In this document: in pieces, positions 1 through 5,606 of the stretch | Layout: every line of letters starts with the position of its first letter | Position numbering within the stretch: the stretch's first letter is position 1 | Source: JACPSX01 sp035288405 [NCBI: bacterium] | GTDB taxonomy: Bacteria > JACPSX01 | DNA length: 6,388 nt | Reading direction: 5' to 3' | NCBI GenBank assembly: GCA_035288405.1 | Contig: DATEAK010000018.1 | Span: 1-6,388, forward strand | Program-made: the position numbers and the translations under genes | The notes under the pieces: generated by a model | What the model was told of the DNA's origin: nothing | The model's input: the letters and a program-made list of their open reading frames with translations, nothing else | The model's database searches: none

Positions 1-318
1 CGGCCAGAAAGCCTTTTGCAATTTGAGAGCCGATTCGGTCACTTCTTCCACCAGATCCTCGAGCCAGCTTTCATCGGCAATCAAGAGGGGAAAGCTTTTT
101 CCCAGAGCCCGGCCTTTGAGCGCCATCACTCGCTCCACGGCGACTCGATCCACGCTGGCACAGCCGAGCCCATACAGTGTGTCCGTAGGGTAGATGATGA
201 CACCTCCACGTGAGGCACACTGGGCGGCTTCCTCCAAGTGAGATGGATTCGGAGAAGAAAGATCGATCGAAATTGTTCTAGGGTCGTTTGAATTTCTCTC
301 GCTGCAGGGAGAATCCAC
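1..318 (-). CDS. Sua5/YciO/YrdC-family protein, probable L-threonylcarbamoyladenylate synthase (3' end outside window)
   Basis: The family makes threonylcarbamoyl-AMP from threonine, bicarbonate and ATP, the first step of the t6A modification at position 37 of ANN-decoding tRNAs, in the cytoplasm. 106 residues are visible. The diagnostic nucleotide/threonine-binding motif GGVIIYPTDTLYGLGC lies at residues 38-53, followed by the KGR of the K-x-R signature (68-70), a PLLIA strand (77-81), and an AFWP end (103-106) that matches the start of the family's WPGPLT motif, so the reading frame is intact up to the edge. I chose the GTG at 318 because a GGAG lies 6 bases upstream; a GTG at 348 is also in frame but has no clear ribosome site. 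The rest (roughly half, or more if a C-terminal Sua5 domain exists) is missing, so TsaC and Sua5 forms cannot be told apart. It lies 65 bases after purE and is probably the fourth gene of the leuB transcript. Confidence 0.9.
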   Translation of the reverse strand, partial: MDSPCSERNSNDPRTISIDLSSPNPSHLEEAAQCASRGGVIIYPTDTLYGLGCASVDRVAVERVMALKGRALGKSFPLLIADESWLEDLVEEVTESALKLQKAFWP

Positions 319-383
319 GACGGCTCCACGGGAAGAAACAGTCTCCACGAGCGCTGAGAGGGAAACTCTACGGAACCGTTAAA

Positions 384-890
384 CTACTTACTCCGCTTCC
401 CTTTCAGCTTGCGATCCGCTTCCTCCACAACTTGACTCATTTTTTGTTTGAAGTTCTGAAGTTTTTGAGACAGAGCGGGGTCCGAGAGGGCCAGAATCTG
501 AGCGGCCAGGATGGAGGCATTGCGGGCCCCGCTCTTCCCCACGGCCATGGTGGCCACCGGAGTTCCTCCGGGCATCTGAACCGTGGCCAGAAGGGCGTCG
601 AGACCTTTCAGAGGCGAGGAGTCGATAGGAACCCCAATGACAGGGAGGATCGTTTCCGCCGCCAGAACTCCAGCCAGGTGGGCAGCCCCTCCGGCTCCGG
701 CAATCAGCACTTGGAGGCCTCGCTCCCCAGCCCGCTTTGCATACTCACTGGTTCGGGCGGGGGATCTGTGGGCGGAACTTACCGTCACCTCATAGGGGAT
801 CCCGAACTCATCGAGGGCCTTGAGGCACTCTTCCATGATCTCCTGATCCGAAGCACTCCCCATGACCACCCCGACTTTAGGCCAGGCCAT
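384..890 (-). CDS. purE: N5-carboxyaminoimidazole ribonucleotide mutase, class I PurE
   Basis: Converts N5-CAIR to CAIR in de novo purine synthesis in the cytoplasm; the family forms octamers. The protein is 168 residues, normal for the family. Visible hallmarks: phosphate-binding GSASD (11-15), the SAHR segment with catalytic His41 (39-42), the glycine-rich GAGGAAHL loop (65-72), ILPVIGVP (81-88), and the VQMPGGTPVATMAVG stretch (104-118) followed by NASILAAQIL. The family's usual HLPG is HLAG here, a mild change. The C-terminal tail is charged and probably helical. Two ATG starts are possible: 890 has GGAGG 6 bases upstream and fits the family's N-terminus; 905 (173 residues) has a weaker GAGG. 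Either start lies inside the 3' end of acpS (14 or 29 bases of overlap), which suggests translational coupling. No purK is visible in the window. Confidence 0.96.
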   Translation of the reverse strand: MAWPKVGVVMGSASDQEIMEECLKALDEFGIPYEVTVSSAHRSPARTSEYAKRAGERGLQVLIAGAGGAAHLAGVLAAETILPVIGVPIDSSPLKGLDALLATVQMPGGTPVATMAVGKSGARNASILAAQILALSDPALSQKLQNFKQKMSQVVEEADRKLKGKRSK

Positions 891-1305
891 CCGTTTCCTC
901 CCCATTCTTCCCCTCTAGAAGAACAGTCGCCACGGCCACTCCCTTGGTATGAGAGAGGCTGAGCAGGATTTTTTGCACCCCCAGACGGTTGGAGATTTCC
1001 TGCGTGCGTCCCCGAAGTTCGATCGTCGGAGGCCCTCCCGGTTTACGGACCACCTGAACTTCCTTCCAGCGGACTCCCTGGCGAAGGCCGGTTCCCAGAG
1101 CTTTGAACAACGCTTCTTTGGCGGCGAACCGGCCGGCATAAGAAGGATAAGGATCCCTCTTCCTCTGACAGTAGCGGATTTCTCCTTCCGTATAGATCCG
1201 GTTCAAGAAGCGCTCACGCCATTCCTGGATGACTCCGGCAATCCTCTCGACCTCGACCACGTCGACGCCGATTCCCACTGCCCCTGCCGGCCTCTCCCTT
1301 TTCAT
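877..1305 (-). CDS. acpS: Holo-[acyl-carrier-protein] synthase
   Basis: Transfers 4'-phosphopantetheine from CoA to the serine of apo acyl carrier protein, making holo-ACP for fatty acid synthesis; cytoplasmic, typically a trimer. The 142-residue product shows the family signatures: GIGVDVVEVERI (11-22) with the Mg-binding Asp15, the RFAAKEALFKALGTG block (59-73) with the second metal ligand Glu64 and Lys63, a WKEV segment (80-83), and LSLSHT (115-120) near the C-terminus. It is slightly longer than the usual 120-130 residues because of a short basic N-terminus (MKRERP) and a 10-residue charged tail that overlaps purE. The ATG at 1305 is 2 bases after the leuB stop, so translation is probably coupled to leuB. 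A GTG closer to the GIGVD motif, with an AGGGG upstream, is an alternative start. Confidence 0.96.
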   Translation of the reverse strand: MKRERPAGAVGIGVDVVEVERIAGVIQEWRERFLNRIYTEGEIRYCQRKRDPYPSYAGRFAAKEALFKALGTGLRQGVRWKEVQVVRKPGGPPTIELRGRTQEISNRLGVQKILLSLSHTKGVAVATVLLEGKNGEETDGLA

Positions 1306-1307
1306 CC

Positions 1308-2393
1308 TCAGGCGCCTTTCCGGACCCGTTCGGCCACCAAGTCACCCATTTCATCGGTAGCCACGAGCTTCTTGCCCGGCTCCATGATGTCGCCTGTCCG
1401 GTAATCCTGGTTGAGAACCCATTCCACGGCCTGTTCGATGGCGTGCGCTTCCTTGAGAAGATTGAAGGAGTAAGTGAGCATCATAGCCACGGTGAGAATG
1501 CTCCCCAAGGGATTGGCCTTTCTCTGGCCTGCAATGTCCGGGGCGGAGCCGTGGACGGGTTCGTAGTAAGCTATGCGCCCGGTACTCATGGATCCTGAAG
1601 GGAGCATACCCAGAGAGCCCGCCAGGACAGATCCCTCGTCGCTCAAGATATCTCCAAATGTGTTTTCCGTGACGATGACATCGAAGTCTTGGGGCTGGGT
1701 CACCAGCTTCATGGCGCCGACATCGACAAGCACATGGTCGAGGGCCACGTCCGGGTAGTCCTTGCTCACCTTCTCCACGGTTTCCCGCCACAGACGGGAG
1801 GTCTCCAGGATGTTGGCCTTATCGATCGAGGTGACCTTCTTGCGACGCTTCCGTGCGGCATCAAAAGCCACGCGCGCAACGCGCTCGATCTCCTCCGTGG
1901 TGTATTCCATCGTATCCACCGCCCGAAACCCTTTCCCGAAAGGAGTGCGCTCTTTCGGTTTCCCGTAATAGAGGCCCCCGGTGAGCTCCCGTACCATGAG
2001 GATATTGATTCCCTGGAGAATCCTATCGGTCTTCAAAGGGGAGACCCCGGCCAGAGCCGGGTAAACAATGATGGGACGCAAATTGGCAAAGCAGCCGAAC
2101 TCCTTGCGGATGCGGAGTAGGGCCTGCTCGGGCCGCTTGTTCAAGGGCAGTTGATCCCACTTGGGGCCCCCGACGGCTCCCATCAGAATCGCGTCAGAAT
2201 TGCGGCAGACCTCCATGGTGTGCTCGGGCAGGGGGTCTCCAAATTCCTCATAAGCACAGCCGCCGATCGGTGCCTCCCGGGTCTCGAATCCGCACCCGAA
2301 AGACTCCTCGATCGCTTCCAACACTTTGATTCCTTCACGGGTCACTTCGGGGCCAATCCCGTCGCCGGGAAGTACGGCAATCACTGGGCTCAT
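1308..2393 (-). CDS. leuB: 3-isopropylmalate dehydrogenase
   Basis: Catalyses NAD-dependent oxidation and decarboxylation of 3-isopropylmalate to 2-oxoisocaproate, the third step of leucine synthesis; a cytoplasmic homodimer. At 361 residues it has the normal length. Visible motifs: LPGDGIGPEV (8-17), GAVGGPKWD (72-80), substrate-binding arginines R96, R106 and R135 (in LRIRKEFG, NLRP, VRELTGG), the tyrosines of GLYYGKPKER, Lys192 in IDKANIL, metal-binding Asp224 in VDVGAM, and Asp248 and Asp252 in FGDILSDEG. The NAD-binding end shows EPVHGSAPDIAG and ANPLGSIL. This pattern fits LeuB better than isocitrate or tartrate dehydrogenase. The ATG at 2393 is preferred, with GAGAGG 10 bases upstream; an in-frame TTG at 2402 lies too close to that site. 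First gene of the acpS-purE-sua5 run; leuC and leuD are not in the window. Confidence 0.97.
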   Translation of the reverse strand: MSPVIAVLPGDGIGPEVTREGIKVLEAIEESFGCGFETREAPIGGCAYEEFGDPLPEHTMEVCRNSDAILMGAVGGPKWDQLPLNKRPEQALLRIRKEFGCFANLRPIIVYPALAGVSPLKTDRILQGINILMVRELTGGLYYGKPKERTPFGKGFRAVDTMEYTTEEIERVARVAFDAARKRRKKVTSIDKANILETSRLWRETVEKVSKDYPDVALDHVLVDVGAMKLVTQPQDFDVIVTENTFGDILSDEGSVLAGSLGMLPSGSMSTGRIAYYEPVHGSAPDIAGQRKANPLGSILTVAMMLTYSFNLLKEAHAIEQAVEWVLNQDYRTGDIMEPGKKLVATDEMGDLVAERVRKGA

Positions 2394-2461
2394 TCGAATC
2401 AATCCTCTCTAGTGTGGAGAAACCTGTTGGCCACTCGGCCAGTACGCGGAATTGCCCGCCT

Positions 2462-2489
2462 ATCTTAGTCTCAATCCGAAAAAAATCAA
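2462..2489 (-). promoter_or_regulatory. Candidate sigma70-type promoter of leuB
   Basis: Reading the minus strand, TTGATT (2489-2484) and TAAGAT (2467-2462) are separated by 16 bases; each matches 4 of 6 consensus positions. Transcription would start near 2455, giving a leader of about 60 bases before leuB. That leader contains a small TGGCC/GGCCA hairpin (2428-2441). The match is moderate and unsupported by other evidence. Confidence 0.4.
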
Positions 2490-2535
2490 GGTCCGGAGTG
2501 GCAGGAAGGAAAACCCGGACAGAGGCCAAAATGAA

Positions 2536-2606
2536 CAAGGACCCGGCACAGGCCCGGGCGCAGCAAGAACTCCAGCACGCACACCGAGAGCCTGAACGGG
2601 TCCTTG
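2536..2606. repeat. Nested inverted repeat between the small ORF and leuB
   Basis: CAAGGACCCG (2536-2545) and CGGGTCCTTG (2597-2606) are a perfect 10-base inverted repeat. Just inside lie CAGGC (2549-2553) and GCCTG (2590-2594), so the stem can continue for 5 more pairs after a small internal loop, closing about 36 bases. It begins 20 bases after the stop of the minus-strand small ORF and ends before the leuB promoter. On the minus strand it is followed by only a loose T-rich stretch, so it is not a clean intrinsic terminator. It could be an imperfect terminator, a processing or stabilising element, or a structured leader. This is the only clear content of the 232-base stretch before leuB apart from the promoter. 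Confidence 0.5.
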
Positions 2607-2625
2607 GAAAACTCGGAAAATGAGG

Positions 2626-2751
2626 CTAGATCACACGGGCCAGGAGGATGTCGAACAGAATCAGGATCAAAATGCCAGCAGCCCAAAAGAGAAGCTTCTG
2701 GCGATCGACTTTGGGAACGGGTTTCTTGATCCTTGCTTGTGCAAGCGGCAT
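2626..2751 (-). CDS. Predicted 41-residue single-span membrane protein
   Basis: A short frame runs from ATG at 2751 to TAG at 2626. The first 19 residues are hydrophilic and basic (segment IKKPVPKVDRQK), then comes a hydrophobic stretch of about 20 residues (LLFWAAGILILILFDILLA) ending in RVI. This is the layout of a small membrane protein with its N-terminus in the cytoplasm by the positive-inside rule; a lone Asp sits within the hydrophobic segment. An AAGGAG lies 10 bases before the ATG, and a good promoter (TTGACT/TAGAAT) lies about 100 bases upstream on the same strand. I do not recognise a family. Tail-anchor-like placement (the hydrophobic part at the very C-terminus) suggests a regulator or subunit of a membrane complex, but that is inference. 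It might also be a chance frame, as it is very short. Confidence 0.5.
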   Translation of the reverse strand: MPLAQARIKKPVPKVDRQKLLFWAAGILILILFDILLARVI

Positions 2752-2807
2752 AAAGAAGCAACTCCTTCACTCCAGCAACATGAGTGAGCGTGAACCATTT
2801 ACTCATT

Positions 2808-2825
2808 CCCCTCAGCTCCGAGGGG
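2808..2825. repeat. GC-rich hairpin in the 5' leader of the small ORF
   Basis: CCCCTC (2808-2813) and GAGGGG (2820-2825) flank a 6-base loop. In a minus-strand transcript starting near 2840 this would form a stable hairpin early in the leader of the small membrane protein gene. A second inverted repeat, ATGAGT/ACTCAT (2780-2806), follows it closely. No run of T follows on either strand, so it is not a terminator; it could affect leader stability or translation. Confidence 0.35.
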
Positions 2826-2846
2826 GCTTTCCCTACACGGGGGCGG

Positions 2847-2874
2847 ATTCTACCACCCCATGGTGGAGAGTCAA
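2847..2874 (-). promoter_or_regulatory. Strong sigma70-type promoter reading leftward, with palindrome in the spacer
   Basis: On the minus strand TTGACT (2874-2869) and TAGAAT (2852-2847) each match 5 of 6 consensus positions and are 16 bases apart. The spacer carries an inverted repeat, CCACC/GGTGG (2853-2857 and 2862-2866, 4-base centre), exactly where a repressor or activator could act. It would drive the small membrane protein ORF and perhaps read on into leuB. Confidence 0.55.
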
Positions 2875-2897
2875 GAAGTAATTTTTCCCTGGAAGGC

Positions 2898-2926
2898 TTG
2901 AACATCTAATGGATTTTCACTATAGT
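2898..2926 (+). promoter_or_regulatory. Sigma70-type promoter reading rightward, -10 box within a 12-base palindrome
   Basis: TTGAAC (2898-2903, 4 of 6) and TATAGT (2921-2926, 5 of 6) are separated by the ideal 17 bases. The -10 box is embedded in TCACTATAGTGA (2917-2928), a perfect palindrome that may be an operator or a chance effect of the AT-rich box. Its -35 is 24 bases from that of the leftward promoter, so the two are back to back. It would transcribe the unrecognised gene and the DUF2203 gene. Confidence 0.5.
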
Positions 2927-3096
2927 GAGTTACTTGAAATTTTCCCAGAACGGACACAACCACATTTACCGGGACCGCAAGGGCCGGCTGATTTGCGTGG
3001 CTGAAGGCCTTCGAACTCACCGACGACAGACCCGCTTTAATCAGCACCTTCCTGTGCGCCGGGATCTCCCACACACACCGAGGCAACGTCCCCTAC
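2925..3096 (+). other. Coding-like 5' extension of the unrecognised gene, in two frames (possible frameshift)
   Basis: The frame of the downstream gene stays open back to a TGA at 2989-2991 and reads like protein from about 3001 (LKAFELTDDRPALIS, then CAGISHTHRGN), yet contains no ATG or GTG. Before that point a different frame, open from GTG 2925, has coding-type composition: in 25 codons I count G or C in 19 third positions but only 8 second positions. Deleting one base near 2997-3003, such as one G of the GG at 2999-3000, would join the two into a protein of about 402 residues. A third frame from ATG 2909 (MDFHYSELLEIF...) also reads plausibly up to a TGA at 3002, and would join by adding one base, but only 10 of 30 third positions are G or C. 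The cause could be a sequencing indel, a real mutation, or simply a TTG start. Confidence 0.45.
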
Positions 3097-4134
3097 TTGT
3101 ACCGCACCACCCGGCTCAACTTCTTCGCCCCGGACGATCCTGAAATGGTGGCTCTGGCTCAATTCCTGGAGAAGAAGTTCCGGGAAATCGGCCGAGAGAC
3201 GCCGAGAGTCGAAGTCCTCTCGTTGATCCAGCTCCCCAAGACAGCAGCACAGTACCGGAGCTTCCTCACTCGGGTCCGGTGCCGGGGAGGAGACCCGCAG
3301 ACGTTGGGCTTGCCCGGGCGCCTGCAAGATTCCCGGTTCTTTGACCCCAAGACCCGGGGCTGCGTTTCTTCCAACTTCGTCTTTTTCAGCCCGCTGACCG
3401 AATTAGCTGATTCGATCAAGGTCATTACGATCAACACGGACTACCACGGAGAGGTCAAGAGCCGTGGAGTCCTCTCTCCGCTGATGGCCATCATGTCACT
3501 GATCCAGTGGTCATCCTTCGGACGGATCACCCACGAATATTTTCCCGAGAGGCTGTTTTACGATCCGGAATGGGGGCATCTTCTCTACGACCGCCGCCCC
3601 CGGCGGGTATCGGCCAACGTCTTTCTGGAAAGAAACCGAGGCCTGGATTTCTGCGTCAAGCGCGTGAGCGCCGAGGAGGCCATGCGCTGGCTCCTGATCG
3701 GGCGCACGCCGTCGGGAAAGTTCGAGCCTCTCTACAACGCCTATCCCGACTTCAGCGGTCTTCTGATGGGGACCGGAGTCGTGGGAGAAAAACTGGTTTC
3801 CGCTTACGAGGAAGCCCGCCGCGGAAACTTCAGCGCCCTGAACCCGAATCCCAGGATCGGCCAAGCGATTTATGATAAACTCCACATCCAGGTAACCTTG
3901 TGGCAAAAAAACTGCAAAGACATTCCCACCTATATCGTAAACGGGGCTCCGGGACTGGAAATCACCCAGGATATCAACTGGCTGCTCTCCGAGCACCCGG
4001 ACGCCTTTGGACCCTGGGAAAAGGTCACCGTGGAGGAATTCAAGAACTATATGTTCCGAAATTACCAGGTGACCTACGGCAGCAAGGGAGAGTGGACTCA
4101 CATCACCGCCGAGGAGCGGGCCGGCCAGCACTAG
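3097..4134 (+). CDS. Unrecognised conserved-looking protein, 345 residues or longer
   Basis: I do not recognise this family. The frame is long, has G/C-rich third codon positions and dense aromatic, Pro and charged content typical of a folded soluble enzyme; I see no signal peptide and no membrane segment. Features, counted from the TTG at 3097: an N-terminal part with YRTTRLNFFAPDD, a helical stretch rich in Lys/Glu (20-33), paired cysteines at 62 and 89, a hydrophobic segment FVFFSPLTELADSIKVITIN (94-113), TDYHGEV (114-120), SPLMAIMSLIQWSSFG (127-142), a cluster of aromatic and charged residues FYDPEWGHLLYDRRPRR (154-170), and a GLLMGTGVVGEK glycine loop (221-232). The TTG has no good ribosome site and the coding signal continues upstream, so the N-terminus is probably incomplete. 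It precedes the DUF2203 gene by 57 bases, likely in one transcript. Confidence 0.8.
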   Translation: MYRTTRLNFFAPDDPEMVALAQFLEKKFREIGRETPRVEVLSLIQLPKTAAQYRSFLTRVRCRGGDPQTLGLPGRLQDSRFFDPKTRGCVSSNFVFFSPLTELADSIKVITINTDYHGEVKSRGVLSPLMAIMSLIQWSSFGRITHEYFPERLFYDPEWGHLLYDRRPRRVSANVFLERNRGLDFCVKRVSAEEAMRWLLIGRTPSGKFEPLYNAYPDFSGLLMGTGVVGEKLVSAYEEARRGNFSALNPNPRIGQAIYDKLHIQVTLWQKNCKDIPTYIVNGAPGLEITQDINWLLSEHPDAFGPWEKVTVEEFKNYMFRNYQVTYGSKGEWTHITAEERAGQH

Positions 4135-4191
4135 GGCTGTTCGCCTTCACGATCCAGCGACAAGTTGACGATCGAGAGTCGGGGCGCATTC

Positions 4192-4581
4192 ATGACCAAA
4201 ATTTTTTTTACCGTGGAAGAGGCGAATCGCCTCCTCCCTACGTTGATTCCCATCCTCGAAGCGCTTAAAGAAGCGGAAAAATCTCTGCGAAAGACGCGGA
4301 AAGTTGCGTCCGCCCTGGCCCACAAGGCCGACGGCAATGGAGGAGGAAAAGAAGGAAGCCAGCTGCTTCTTCGCCACTACTTCCCTTTCCAGAGTCTTCT
4401 TCAGAAGATCGAAAGCTTCGGCGTCTTGGTGAAAAATATCGAAAGCGGGCTCATCGACTTCCCCTACTGGAGGGAAGGGAGGGAAATCTATCTGTGCTGG
4501 GAGTTCGGAGAATCGGGGATTCGCTACTGGCACGAAGTGGAAACGGGTTATGCGGGGCGGCAACCCATCGACACCCTCTAG
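4192..4581 (+). CDS. DUF2203 family protein
   Basis: A 129-residue soluble protein of unknown function. The DUF2203 pattern is clear at both ends: FTVEEANRLLPTLIPILEAL (6-25) at the N-terminus, then helical segments with a variable Gly/Lys linker (45-56), and the C-terminal signature VKNIESGLIDFP (80-91), EGREIYLCWEFGE (95-107), then RYWHEVETGYAGRQP (111-125). The conserved Trp, His and Glu of CW..GE...YWHE are all present and suggest a functional site, although none is established to my knowledge. The ATG at 4192 is chosen because the family starts at this point; an in-frame TTG at 4165 would add 9 residues. No strong ribosome site is visible, so translation may depend on the upstream gene. 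Its TAG stop overlaps that of the convergent HtrA-like gene. Confidence 0.88.
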   Translation: MTKIFFTVEEANRLLPTLIPILEALKEAEKSLRKTRKVASALAHKADGNGGGKEGSQLLLRHYFPFQSLLQKIESFGVLVKNIESGLIDFPYWREGREIYLCWEFGESGIRYWHEVETGYAGRQPIDTL

Positions 4582-5474
4582 CGGTAGAACTCTTCCCGAC
4601 TGCTGCAGACAACCTCCACGCTTTTGAGTTCTTTCTCGCGCAGAATGTTGAGGACCACACTTTCCCCCGGCTTCTTTTTCCAGAGCTCACTGTAAAGTTC
4701 CACCCGGTTGGAAATGTCCCGGGAATTGATCCCCAAAATGATATCCCCCTCGTGCAATCCGGAGATCTGGGCAGGGCCGTACGGAACCACGCTGGCCACC
4801 ACGAGCCCTCCTTCCAGCGGCTGAGTATAGAATCCGATCCATCCCCGAGCGGTGCGGATCCGCTGACCCAGGGTCAGGAACTCGTCCCGGTAGTCCTGGA
4901 AGTACTCAACCGGGATCGCCATGGTCGAGCGCAGAAGCTCGCTCAAGTTCAAGGAAACCACCCCCACCAGATTCCCTTTCATGGTGAACAGGCCGCCTCC
5001 TCCAAACCCCGGATTGATCGCAGTGGTCATGATGGCTCGATCCAACATGTATTCCCAATGGGCGTCAAAAGGCCCCAGGTAGGTCACCAGGCCCCCGCTC
5101 CCCTTGCGACCTTCATCGCCGGTCCCAGCCATCACAAAAACCGGCTGCCCGACCTCCAGAGACTGGGAGGAGACCGGCTCGGCAAAAGGAGTAAAGGGTA
5201 GAGGAATGCGCAAGACCGCAATTCCGCTATCAAAGTCCTGGGCCACAATCTCCCCTGGCAAACTCCTGCCGTCACTCAGGGTAACCGTGATCTTCTCCGC
5301 CCCCATGACCACGTAATTGACGGTCAAGATCAATCCCGAAGAGTCAATGAGCGTGCCCGAACCCATGCGCTCGGCTCCCAGAGCCCAGACGGAGGGGTGT
5401 CCCGCGGGCACCTGAATTTGCAGGGAGACGATTGCCGGCGCAACTTTTTCGATCAAGGCAACGTTTGCGTCCAT
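4578..5474 (-). CDS. HtrA/DegP-like S1C pseudoprotease with PDZ domain
   Basis: 298 residues: a trypsin-like S1C domain (about 5-200) and a C-terminal PDZ domain (about 205-290; GLVVASVVPYGPAQISGLHEGDIILGINSRDI). Active HtrA proteases carry TNNHVV, SD-I/L-A and GNSGG. Here the equivalents are TVNYVV (Tyr54 for His), DSGIAVL (Gly84 for Asp) and NPGFGGGGL (Gly158 for Ser), so the whole catalytic triad is gone while the fold residues around it (GSGTLID, GLILT, AINPG, LVGVVSLN) remain. Peptidase activity is therefore very unlikely; peptide binding through PDZ, scaffolding or chaperoning is possible. There is no signal peptide or N-terminal membrane segment, unlike typical periplasmic HtrA, which suggests a cytoplasmic location unless the start is wrong. 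The ATG at 5474 has AAAGGA 7 bases upstream. The frame is intact, so the losses look selected or tolerated rather than the result of decay. Confidence 0.9.
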   Translation of the reverse strand: MDANVALIEKVAPAIVSLQIQVPAGHPSVWALGAERMGSGTLIDSSGLILTVNYVVMGAEKITVTLSDGRSLPGEIVAQDFDSGIAVLRIPLPFTPFAEPVSSQSLEVGQPVFVMAGTGDEGRKGSGGLVTYLGPFDAHWEYMLDRAIMTTAINPGFGGGGLFTMKGNLVGVVSLNLSELLRSTMAIPVEYFQDYRDEFLTLGQRIRTARGWIGFYTQPLEGGLVVASVVPYGPAQISGLHEGDIILGINSRDISNRVELYSELWKKKPGESVVLNILREKELKSVEVVCSSREEFYR

Positions 5475-5498
5475 GGGAGGGTCCTTTCTAAACGCCTT

Positions 5499-5527
5499 AC
5501 TTTACACAGTCTCAAGAAGGGTGACAA
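5499..5527 (-). promoter_or_regulatory. Candidate promoter of the HtrA-like gene
   Basis: On the minus strand TTGTCA (5527-5522, 5 of 6) and TAAAGT (5504-5499, 4 of 6) are 17 bases apart. A start near 5492 would give a short leader of about 18 bases holding the AAAGGA ribosome site. Confidence 0.5.
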
Positions 5528-5551
5528 GCATGAATCCAGGCGCAAATAACG

Positions 5552-5580
5552 TTGCCTTTCGTCCTTCTGTTTGCTAGATT
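5552..5580 (+). promoter_or_regulatory. Candidate promoter of the aminotransferase gene
   Basis: TTGCCT (5552-5557) and TAGATT (5575-5580), each 4 of 6 to consensus, are 17 bases apart. Transcription would start about 20 bases before the ATG, leaving room for the strong AGGAGG ribosome site at 5597-5602. It is divergent from the HtrA-like gene promoter within a 132-base gap. Confidence 0.4.
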
Positions 5581-5606
5581 CGTTGCCAACGGGGAGAGGA
5601 GGGTCG

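Noticed and set aside
288-962. 224-codon plus-strand frame opposite purE
   Set aside because: Antisense to a clear purE; the product is low-complexity Gly/Ser/Arg/His-rich, typical of a shadow frame.
2808-2825. GC hairpin as a terminator between the divergent genes
   Set aside because: There is no T run after it on either strand, and it lies within the presumed leader of the leftward transcript rather than after a gene.
2486-2905. Leucine-rich minus-strand frame upstream of leuB, possibly a leader peptide for attenuation
   Set aside because: The leucines (as in VLEFLLRPGL) are scattered rather than in a run, no ribosome site precedes a sensible short start, and the hairpin lacks a T tract. 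The frame also overlaps the better-supported 41-residue ORF.
2909-2935. T7-promoter-like string (ACTCACTATAG) on the minus strand
   Set aside because: Only the ACTCACTATAG core matches; the upstream half of the phage promoter is absent and there is no other phage signal. It is explained by the TCACTATAGTGA palindrome.
3511-4131. 206-codon open frame on the minus strand
   Set aside because: It lies antisense within the unrecognised plus-strand gene, whose frame is longer and has the coding-type third-position composition; no family motif is visible in the antisense product.
4494-5201. 235-codon plus-strand frame opposite the HtrA-like gene
   Set aside because: Antisense to a gene with clear S1C and PDZ motifs; the product resembles no protein I know.
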